A stretch of 5,570 nt of DNA from an uncultured Caryophanales bacterium (lineage in GTDB: Bacteria; Bacillota_I; Bacilli_A; RF39; UBA660): positions 1 to 5,570 of the forward strand of contig CALCBO010000175.1 of assembly GCA_937897245.1 (NCBI GenBank), given 5' to 3'. The notes under the pieces were generated by a model that saw nothing but the letters and a program-made list of their open reading frames with translations, made no database searches and had not been told where the DNA came from. Within the stretch, counting starts at the first letter, position 1, and each line of letters begins with the position of its first letter. This document shows positions 1 to 5,131 of the stretch, one piece after another. A program made the translations under genes and the position numbers.

Positions 1-1344
1 AACAGTACTAGCTATATTAAATCCTTTTGACCATCCTAATACAGCTTTATAAATAGTTAATTGGAAAGGATGATAAGTAACTAATACTAATATAGAATAT
101 ACTAAAATTACAATTGCTGCTGGAGCTAAAGCTTTTTTAGCACCTTCAGCAAACCCTTCTAAAATATCAGATAACTTAACTTTATAAATTATAACTAATA
201 ATAGAAGTGCTAAGAACATTGGAGTACATAAATCATTAATTGTCCAATTTCCAAATGAATTAACAGTTCCTAAAATTTTACCAAATAATGGGAATCCAAA
301 TAATTTAAATTCTTGTACTGCCTTAGTTGAATTTTCAAAAATTGTAACTTTAAATCCTGTATCTCCCCAAGTAATAAATGCTAAAACTAATAGAACTAAT
401 AATAAGAAGAAGCCAACTGTAAATGGCCAAGTTTTATGATTACCTCTAACTTCACCTGGAACTAACATTTCATCTTCATTACTCTCTTTAACAACAATTA
501 TATCTTCATCTTTTAAAGCTGCTTTGTTAGCATTTTTGCTACGTGATTTAGAAGAATTATTTGTTTTCTTAGTAGAAGAAGATTTAGTATTTTTATTTGA
601 CTTACTCGTTGTCTTAGAATTATTTTTCTTAGCTGGTGCCTTCTTTACAGATTCAACAACTTTTTCTTCTTCAACTTCAACAGAAACATCTTCATCTTCA
701 TATTTCTTTATTGGTTTCTTTTCAATCTTTACTGCTTCATGATTACTTATATACATTAAAGTATTAAAGATAACCACAACAATTGCTACTAATAAAAGTA
801 TAAAACGAACACCTATTTGATTTCCAAATTTTAAATTTAAAGTTTCAAATAATACACTTAAATTATTGTATGCATATGTTGCTCCAATCAAACCAGCAGA
901 TATTCCACCTACAGAAACAAATGCCGCAACTATCTTATCATATCCCATTAATAAAATAATTGAAACAATCAAAGGAATTAATAATGCTACTCCAAATTGT
1001 AACCCACAAAGAGAAACTAATAAAGCAATAAGAATAATCATTATTGAAATAAATAATTTTTCTTTTCCTTCAACTTTATCAACAATCTTATTTAAAAAAG
1101 ATCGATAAGCTGGAATTTTATATAAAACTCCATAAAATCCTCCAATAAGAATTATAAACAATGCAATATATCCAAAATATGACAAAGCAGTTAATGGATA
1201 ATTAAACAAATCAAATAATCCCATTTGGACGCGTCCTTGATCTACATACTCACCAGAATAATAAGCAGCTGGAAAAATCCAAGTAAGTACTAGACATACA
1301 ATCATCGTAATAAGGACGACTTTTCCTATACTATGTTTCTTCAT
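1..1344 (-). CDS. YfcC/DcuC-family membrane transporter, C-terminus missing (runs off left edge)
   Basis: Probable secondary transporter of the YfcC/DcuC type (ion-transporter superfamily), whose members carry C4-dicarboxylates, amino acids or related anions; the substrate cannot be told here. The frame is open for 448 codons to the window edge, so the protein is incomplete. The start ATG follows GGGAGG by 6 bases. Visible family traits: an N-terminal helix (about 8-28) ending LTWIFPAAYY, then GLFDLF, then a glycine-rich helix with ILIGGFYGVL (65-74), KVEGKEKLF (90-98) and a hairpin region near 137-161. Further helices lie near 178-200, 306-326, 370-387 and 408-425. Between the halves is a cytoplasmic-looking loop (about 202-305) that is acidic, then Lys/Ser/Asn/Thr-rich, then acidic again; the family does not normally need this. 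The gene has its own promoter and lies 96 bases after lysS. Assignment to the superfamily is fairly secure, to the subfamily less so; NhaC-like or AtoE-like carriers are alternatives. Confidence 0.72.
   Translation of the reverse strand, partial: MKKHSIGKVVLITMIVCLVLTWIFPAAYYSGEYVDQGRVQMGLFDLFNYPLTALSYFGYIALFIILIGGFYGVLYKIPAYRSFLNKIVDKVEGKEKLFISIMIILIALLVSLCGLQFGVALLIPLIVSIILLMGYDKIVAAFVSVGGISAGLIGATYAYNNLSVLFETLNLKFGNQIGVRFILLLVAIVVVIFNTLMYISNHEAVKIEKKPIKKYEDEDVSVEVEEEKVVESVKKAPAKKNNSKTTSKSNKNTKSSSTKKTNNSSKSRSKNANKAALKDEDIIVVKESNEDEMLVPGEVRGNHKTWPFTVGFFLLLVLLVLAFITWGDTGFKVTIFENSTKAVQEFKLFGFPLFGKILGTVNSFGNWTINDLCTPMFLALLLLVIIYKVKLSDILEGFAEGAKKALAPAAIVILVYSILVLVTYHPFQLTIYKAVLGWSKGFNIASTV
430..741 (-). 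other. Charged low-complexity loop encoded within the YfcC-like transporter
   Basis: This segment encodes residues 202-305 between two hydrophobic stretches. It starts with an acidic part (about 215-230, rich in Glu and Asp), passes into a basic Lys/Ser/Asn/Thr-rich part (about 233-278, including KKAPAKKNNSK and SKSRSKNANK), and ends acidic (279-292). No membrane helix or folded domain is evident. The basic part resembles the C-terminal tails of histone H1 and of some long bacterial HU proteins in composition. The positive-inside rule would place it in the cytoplasm. The reading frame is intact across it, so it is part of the protein and not a frameshift artefact. Confidence 0.75.
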
Positions 1345-1362
1345 AATTAACCTCCCATAATA

Positions 1363-1391
1363 ATTATAACTATTTAAGATACGTTTTACAA
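1363..1391 (-). promoter_or_regulatory. Sigma-A-type promoter and short leader of the YfcC-like gene
   Basis: A perfect -10 TATAAT (1363-1368) lies 17 bases downstream of TTGTAA (1386-1391, 4 of 6 matches to TTGACA). An A8 run on the minus strand (1402-1409) sits where an UP element would be, about -46 to -53. The expected start of transcription is near 1356, which is the first base of the GGGAGG ribosome binding site (1351-1356), giving a leader of only about 12 bases. Assignment is by pattern only. Confidence 0.65.
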
Positions 1392-1423
1392 GCATTTCGA
1401 ATTTTTTTTAATGAAAATTTAGT

Positions 1424-1449
1424 GAAAAAGAACTAAATCATTAGTTCTT
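1424..1449 (-). terminator. Intrinsic terminator of lysS overlapping its stop codon
   Basis: Minus-strand arms AAGAACTAA (1441-1449) and TTAGTTCTT (1428-1436) pair perfectly over 9 bases around a TGAT loop, with a short T run following. If only the inner 7 base pairs form, the tail is TTTTT. The lysS TAA (1441-1443) lies inside the 5' arm, so the last lysS codons build the hairpin. The stem has only two G-C pairs, so termination may be leaky and allow some read-through into the transporter gene. Confidence 0.5.
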
Positions 1450-2925
1450 CTCTTTCATTGTTGGAAATAATAATACATCTCTAATAGATTCTTGTTCAGT
1501 AAATAACATCATCATCCTATCTATTCCATAACCAATTCCACCAGCTGGTGGCATTCCATATTCTAACGCCTCAATAAAGTCCATATCAATATCATTAGCT
1601 TCATCATTTCCTAAATCTCTTTCAGCTAATTGAGCTTCAAATCTCTCTAATTGATCAATTGGATCATTTAATTCAGTGTAAGCATTCGCAAACTCTTTTC
1701 CACCGATAAACAATTCAAAACGATCAACAAATCTTTCATCATCTGGATTTTTCTTAGTTAAAGGTGATATTTCTAATGGGTGTCCATATAAGAAAGTCGG
1801 TTGTATTAAAGTCTCCTCAACATATTCCTCAAAAAATTTATTAACAATATGTCCATATGCTTTTTCATGATCTTCAAGAATTATTTTATGTTCTTCAGCT
1901 AATTTTAAACATTCATCCAAATCTGTTATTTTCTTAAAATCTATTCCTGTCTTATCTTTAATAGCATCTGTCATACTAATTCTTTTCCAAGGACTCTTTA
2001 AATCAATATCATATCCACTAAATTTAAACTCAGTTTTATTAAAAACTTCACTGGCAATAGTAGTAAACATCTTTTCTGTTAAATCCATCATTCCTTCTAA
2101 ATCGCTATATGCTAAATAAGCTTCCATCATCGTAAATTCAGGATTATGCCTAGTATCCATACCTTCATTACGGAATACTCTTCCTATTTCATATACTGCT
2201 TCCATTCCTCCTACCAGCAATCTCTTAAGAGGTAATTCTAAAGCAATTCTTAAATACATATCTAAATCTTGAGCATTATGATGAGTTTCAAATGGACGAG
2301 CTGCAGCTCCTGTTAATAAAGTTGTTAAAACAGGAGTTTCTACCTCAATAAAACCTAGTGAATCCATATAATTTTGAATTGAACGAATTATTTTAGGTCT
2401 TAAAAAAGCTACTCTCTTAGAATCATCATTCATCATTAAATCAACATAACGTCTACGATATCTTTCTTCTTTATCCGTTAATCCATGAAATTTCTCAGGT
2501 AAAGGACGTAAAGCTTTAACTAAATGTGTATATTCTAAACATTTAATAGTTACTTCTCCAGTCTTAGTCTTCATTACTTTTCCATAAACTCCAACTATAT
2601 CTCCAATATCAGCACTTTTAAATAACTGATATACTTCTTCTCCTACATCATTTATAGAAATATATACTTGAATTGAATCAGTTTTATCTTTTATAGTAAA
2701 GAATGAAGCTTTTCCCATCTTTCTAATAAACATAATTCTACCAGCTACTTTAGCTGTATCAGTCATAAATTCAAATGCATCATGTTCAACATCACCATAT
2801 TTTTCCTTAATATCCTTCGCAAAATCTTCTCTATCATATCTATGACCAAAAGGGTCTAATCCACTATCTCTTAATTTTTGAGCTTTATCTCTTCTCACAA
2901 TTTCTTGTTCTGTTAATTCTCTCAT
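1441..2925 (-). CDS. lysS: Lysyl-tRNA synthetase, class II
   Basis: Cytoplasmic enzyme that charges tRNA-Lys with lysine using ATP. The length, 494 residues, is normal for bacterial LysRS. An N-terminal OB-fold anticodon-binding domain spans about 55-150 (VAGRIMFIRKMGKASFF). The class II catalytic core shows motif 1 (GFIEVETPVL, 191-200), motif 2 (FRNEG...RHNPEFTMME, 251-268) and motif 3 (GIGYGIDRMMMLF, 463-475). Residues matching the known lysine pocket are present: Glu230, Glu268, Tyr270, Asn414, Tyr416 and Glu418. One small oddity is Thr205 where the loop usually reads GGAAARPF (here TGAAARPF). The start is fixed by an AGGAGG placed 7 bases upstream. It is the last gene of the dusB-RDD-lysS operon, 12 bases after the RDD gene. 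The dusB-lysS pairing is common in Bacillota. There is no room upstream for a T-box leader, so control is probably through the operon promoter. Confidence 0.98.
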   Translation of the reverse strand: MRELTEQEIVRRDKAQKLRDSGLDPFGHRYDREDFAKDIKEKYGDVEHDAFEFMTDTAKVAGRIMFIRKMGKASFFTIKDKTDSIQVYISINDVGEEVYQLFKSADIGDIVGVYGKVMKTKTGEVTIKCLEYTHLVKALRPLPEKFHGLTDKEERYRRRYVDLMMNDDSKRVAFLRPKIIRSIQNYMDSLGFIEVETPVLTTLLTGAAARPFETHHNAQDLDMYLRIALELPLKRLLVGGMEAVYEIGRVFRNEGMDTRHNPEFTMMEAYLAYSDLEGMMDLTEKMFTTIASEVFNKTEFKFSGYDIDLKSPWKRISMTDAIKDKTGIDFKKITDLDECLKLAEEHKIILEDHEKAYGHIVNKFFEEYVEETLIQPTFLYGHPLEISPLTKKNPDDERFVDRFELFIGGKEFANAYTELNDPIDQLERFEAQLAERDLGNDEANDIDMDFIEALEYGMPPAGGIGYGIDRMMMLFTEQESIRDVLLFPTMKEKN

Positions 2926-2932
2926 TTTTCTT

Positions 2933-2938
2933 CCTCCT
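2933..2938 (-). promoter_or_regulatory. lysS ribosome binding site overlapping the RDD stop codon
   Basis: A perfect AGGAGG occupies 2933-2938, 7 bases before the lysS ATG. Its first A is the last base of the RDD-gene TAA (2938-2940). Ribosomes ending the RDD gene therefore stop on the lysS site, which suggests translational coupling or reinitiation. Confidence 0.85.
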
Positions 2939-3546
2939 TATACTCTTACTACTTTTGTATGAGCTAACATATCATGAATACTCTTACCATCTTTACGTCT
3001 CATAATCATTATTACAGAAATCAAAATTGATAAATATTGAATTAATTCTACTACACTAACACAATAAAAATATACACTTTTAGGAATAAATAACATAAAA
3101 CTAAAAGTAATAATAGTTGCTAAAATAGAATTAGCTAATAAACTACGTATTATCATTTGATCAGTAGATAATTCTCCCTCATCTGAAACCACTTTTATTT
3201 TCATTACTTTCTTTCCAATAGTCTGCCCTTTAGCATATACCTGATATATAACAAAATATAATACATCCAATAATAAAGTAATTAAAGTTACAATTCCACT
3301 AAATCTTGCCAATTTATAATAAATACTAGAATAATCTTCCACATACTCTTTTAATGTTATTTCAGAATTTTGCATCTTTTCGACTATCTCCATTGCTTCT
3401 GTCTGTAATTTTTCATTTTTCGTCTCATTAATAAATGGTGTAGAAATAATACTAGCTATTATAGTTATTAATAATATATCTATAATATATGCCCCAAATC
3501 TTTGAATAAACAAGGCTTTATTGTTACTATTTTTTTTCTTCATCAT
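2938..3546 (-). CDS. RDD-family integral membrane protein
   Basis: Small membrane protein of 202 residues and unknown precise role. RDD-family proteins are proposed transporters or ion exchangers, and some have been linked to salt tolerance; nothing here fixes the substrate. The family signs are Arg16 and Asp23 in the first helix (RFGAYIIDILL), GQTIGKKVMKIKVV at 107-120, and a C-terminal DGKSIHDMLAHTKVV (186-200). Membrane segments lie near 17-38, 82-104, 133-154 and 158-181. Helices 1 and 2 are joined by a charged, helical-looking stretch of about 40 residues, probably outside the membrane. Two start codons stand in tandem: ATG at 3546 is 3 bases from AGGAGG, while ATG at 3543 is 6 bases away and is the better-spaced start, so the true protein may lack the first Met. 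The gene overlaps the end of dusB and abuts lysS, so it is co-transcribed with both. Confidence 0.85.
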   Translation of the reverse strand: MMKKKNSNNKALFIQRFGAYIIDILLITIIASIISTPFINETKNEKLQTEAMEIVEKMQNSEITLKEYVEDYSSIYYKLARFSGIVTLITLLLDVLYFVIYQVYAKGQTIGKKVMKIKVVSDEGELSTDQMIIRSLLANSILATIITFSFMLFIPKSVYFYCVSVVELIQYLSILISVIMIMRRKDGKSIHDMLAHTKVVRV

Positions 3547-4516
3547 TCTCCTCCTCGTAAAACTTTTCTAATAAAGAAATTATATCATGAATAGAAATTG
3601 TTTGATAGACTTTATTTTTTAATTCATTAGCTGATTTTATTCCTTTAAAATACCAAGATATATGATTTCTAATTTCTAAACAAGCATTCTTTTCACTTTT
3701 AATCTCATTTAATAATTTAAGATGTTTTAAACATATATTTACTCTATCAGACAAAGTTGGAGATATCTGTTCTCCGCCATCAAATAAAGCAATTGTATTA
3801 TATATTAACCATGGATTACCTAATACACCTCTTCCAATCATAACTGCATCACAATGAGTTTCATTTATCATTTTTAAAGCATCTTCTGGACTCTTAATAT
3901 CTCCATTACCAATAACCGGTATAGAAACACTATCCTTAACTTGTTTAATAATACTCCAATCTGCTTTACCACTATATCCTTGACTTCTTGTTCTAGGATG
4001 AATACAAATTGCTTTAGCACCAGCTTTTTCTATTGTTTTAGCAACTTCTACAGCATTAATATGATTACTATCCCAACCACTTCTAATTTTAACAGTTACC
4101 GGTATAGGTACAGAATCAACAACAGCTTTAACTATATCATATATTTTATCAATATCTTTTAATAAAGCTGAACCAGCTTGAGCTCTAAGTGCTACTTTTG
4201 GAACTGGACATCCCATATTAATATCTATAATATCAGGATGCATATTCTCATAAATATATTTAGCTGCTTCAACAAATGACTCCTTATCACTTCCAAATAT
4301 TTGTTGTACTAAAGGTCTTTCCTCTTCTGTCATTGAAAGCATCCCTAATGTTTTTTCATTTCCAAATGTAATAGCTTTATCACTAACCATTTCAGCATAA
4401 ATTAATCCACAGCCCATCTCTTTACATATTCTACGAAAAGCAGAATTACAAACACCAGCCATAGGAGCTAATACTACTTGATTCTTTATTTCAACATTTC
4501 CAATTTTCCACTCCAT
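3527..4516 (-). CDS. dusB: tRNA-dihydrouridine synthase, DusB type
   Basis: FMN-dependent enzyme that reduces uridines in the tRNA D-loop to dihydrouridine using NADPH; soluble, cytoplasmic. The protein is 329 residues from this start, normal for DusB. The N-terminal TIM barrel opens with VVLAPMAGVCNSAF. The catalytic Cys103 lies in NMGCPVPK, followed by AGSALL. FMN-contact motifs are KIRSGWD (144-150), HPRTR (173-177), GNGDI (203-207) and IGRG (227-230). A helical tRNA-binding domain fills the last 80-90 residues and ends in an acidic/Lys tail. Start choice: in-frame starts are GTG 4525, ATG 4522 and ATG 4516. None has a strong Shine-Dalgarno, and I chose 4516 because MEWKIGN then lines up with the usual M-FKIG start of Bacillota DusB. 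It is the first gene of the operon with the RDD gene and lysS, and its 3' end overlaps the RDD start by 20 bases. Confidence 0.95.
   Translation of the reverse strand: MEWKIGNVEIKNQVVLAPMAGVCNSAFRRICKEMGCGLIYAEMVSDKAITFGNEKTLGMLSMTEEERPLVQQIFGSDKESFVEAAKYIYENMHPDIIDINMGCPVPKVALRAQAGSALLKDIDKIYDIVKAVVDSVPIPVTVKIRSGWDSNHINAVEVAKTIEKAGAKAICIHPRTRSQGYSGKADWSIIKQVKDSVSIPVIGNGDIKSPEDALKMINETHCDAVMIGRGVLGNPWLIYNTIALFDGGEQISPTLSDRVNICLKHLKLLNEIKSEKNACLEIRNHISWYFKGIKSANELKNKVYQTISIHDIISLLEKFYEEENDEEKK
3550..3555 (-). promoter_or_regulatory. RDD-gene ribosome binding site inside the dusB coding end
   Basis: AGGAGG at 3550-3555 lies within the last dusB codons. It favours the second of the two tandem ATGs (3543, 6-base gap) over the first (3546, 3-base gap). 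With the start upstream of the dusB TAG (3527-3529), this is a classic overlapping, coupled arrangement. Confidence 0.8.
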
Positions 4517-4542
4517 AAACATCACTTAACCAATCCATGCAT

Positions 4543-4571
4543 AGTATAAACTATTTTCTTAAATAAAACAA
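4543..4571 (-). promoter_or_regulatory. Probable promoter of the dusB-RDD-lysS operon
   Basis: TATACT (4543-4548, 5 of 6 matches) lies 17 bases downstream of TTGTTT (4566-4571, 3 of 6). The -35 box is inside the T-rich tail of the mscL terminator. Transcription would begin near 4536, leaving only 11 to 20 bases before the candidate dusB starts and no clear AGGAGG; the best partial match is GTGAT just before ATG 4516. The weak -35 suggests a modest promoter. Confidence 0.5.
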
Positions 4572-4597
4572 CAAAAGATTTCTAAATGAAATCTTTT
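4561..4597 (-). terminator. Intrinsic terminator downstream of mscL
   Basis: A perfect 10-base-pair hairpin has arms 4588-4597 and 4573-4582 (AAAAGATTTC and GAAATCTTTT on the minus strand) around a 5-base loop. It is followed by a T-rich tail, GTTGTTTTATTT. It starts 7 bases after the mscL stop. The + strand also ends in T5 after the stem, so it could work in both directions, although no plus-strand gene needs it. It separates mscL from the dusB operon. Confidence 0.75.
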
Positions 4598-4604
4598 TAG
4601 CATA

Positions 4605-5048
4605 TTATTTTTGTTTTTTTAATAAATCTCTAATCTCTTCAAGTAATTGAACTTCCTCTTTTTTCTTTTCTTCTTCTTCATCTTCTTTTTCTTTCTTACC
4701 AACAGCCATAATACCATTTACTACCTTTAATAAAACAAATAATACTAAAGCCATAATTAAGAAATTAATAACAGCAGTAATAAAATCACCATATTTGATT
4801 ACTTGACCACCATATATCTTAATAGTTCCTCCTACTTCAGCTCCACCTAAACCATTAATTAATGGATTAATAAAATCTTCGGTCAATGCAGTAACAATAC
4901 CTTGGAAAGATGCACCTATGATAACACCGACAGCCATATCCATGACATTACCACGTAATATAAACTCTTTAAATTCTGCAAAAAATCCAGTTCCCTTATC
5001 CTTTATTTTATTTAGCTTTTCATTATCTATTTCTATCTTTTTAGCCAT
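4605..5048 (-). CDS. mscL: Large-conductance mechanosensitive channel MscL
   Basis: Homopentameric inner-membrane channel that opens under high membrane tension and releases solutes during sudden osmotic downshock. The protein has 147 residues; the Escherichia coli protein has 136. The signature FKEFILRGNVMDMAVGVIIG (26-45) includes the first pore helix. The gate residues equivalent to E. coli Leu19 and Val23 are Met38 and Val42, and the packing glycines Gly41 and Gly45 are kept. The periplasmic loop runs about 60-88, the second helix about 89-113. The tail has a Glu/Lys run (118-132) and then the family's cytoplasmic bundle helix, LLEEIRDLLKKQK. The N-terminus is about 17 residues longer than usual and Lys-rich. 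The ATG is supported by AGAGGAG 9 bases upstream. The gene is its own unit, with a strong promoter and a terminator. Confidence 0.97.
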   Translation of the reverse strand: MAKKIEIDNEKLNKIKDKGTGFFAEFKEFILRGNVMDMAVGVIIGASFQGIVTALTEDFINPLINGLGGAEVGGTIKIYGGQVIKYGDFITAVINFLIMALVLFVLLKVVNGIMAVGKKEKEDEEEEKKKEEVQLLEEIRDLLKKQK

Positions 5049-5070
5049 AAAAAATCACTCCTCTAGCATT

Positions 5071-5098
5071 ATTATAATATATTTTTATTTTTTTTCAA
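5071..5098 (-). promoter_or_regulatory. Strong sigma-A-type promoter of mscL with short leader
   Basis: A perfect TATAAT (5071-5076) lies 16 bases from TTGAAA (5093-5098, 5 of 6 matches), with a very A-rich spacer. The -35 box nearly touches the T-run of the ftsH terminator, one C away. Transcription should begin near 5064, just before the ribosome binding site AGGAG (5058-5062), giving a leader of about 16 bases. This is the best promoter in the window. Confidence 0.75.
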
Positions 5099-5131
5099 GA
5101 AAAAAGAATCAGATTAAACATCTAATTCTTT
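5097..5131 (-). terminator. Intrinsic terminator of ftsH with the stop codon in its loop
   Basis: Minus-strand arms at 5121-5131 and 5103-5113 pair over 11 positions (AAAGAATTAGA with TCTGATTCTTT, one G-U pair) around a 7-base loop, followed by more Ts (TTTCTT after the full stem, TTTTTT after the inner 9 pairs). The ftsH TAA (5114-5116) lies in the loop and the 5' arm is coding. Termination is thus built from the last ftsH codons. Confidence 0.65.

Noticed and set aside
524..742. Plus-strand open frame rich in Leu, Phe and Ser/Thr
   Set aside because: It is the antisense of the Lys/Ser-rich loop of the transporter; low complexity on one strand produces an open frame on the other. No ribosome binding site or family resemblance.
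866..1108. Plus-strand 80-codon open frame
   Set aside because: It lies fully inside the transporter gene, which has clear family motifs, and has no credible ribosome binding site.
1396..1401. TTCGAA palindrome upstream of the transporter promoter as an operator
   Set aside because: Only six bases are symmetric; the flanks do not extend the dyad, so it is no better than chance.
2926..2937. T-box or lysine riboswitch controlling lysS
   Set aside because: Only 12 bases separate lysS from the RDD gene, and the operon leader before dusB is too short for either structure.
3941..4162. Plus-strand 73-codon open frame
   Set aside because: Antisense to conserved FMN-binding parts of dusB; composition is Asn/Tyr/Ser/Ile noise typical of AT-rich shadows.
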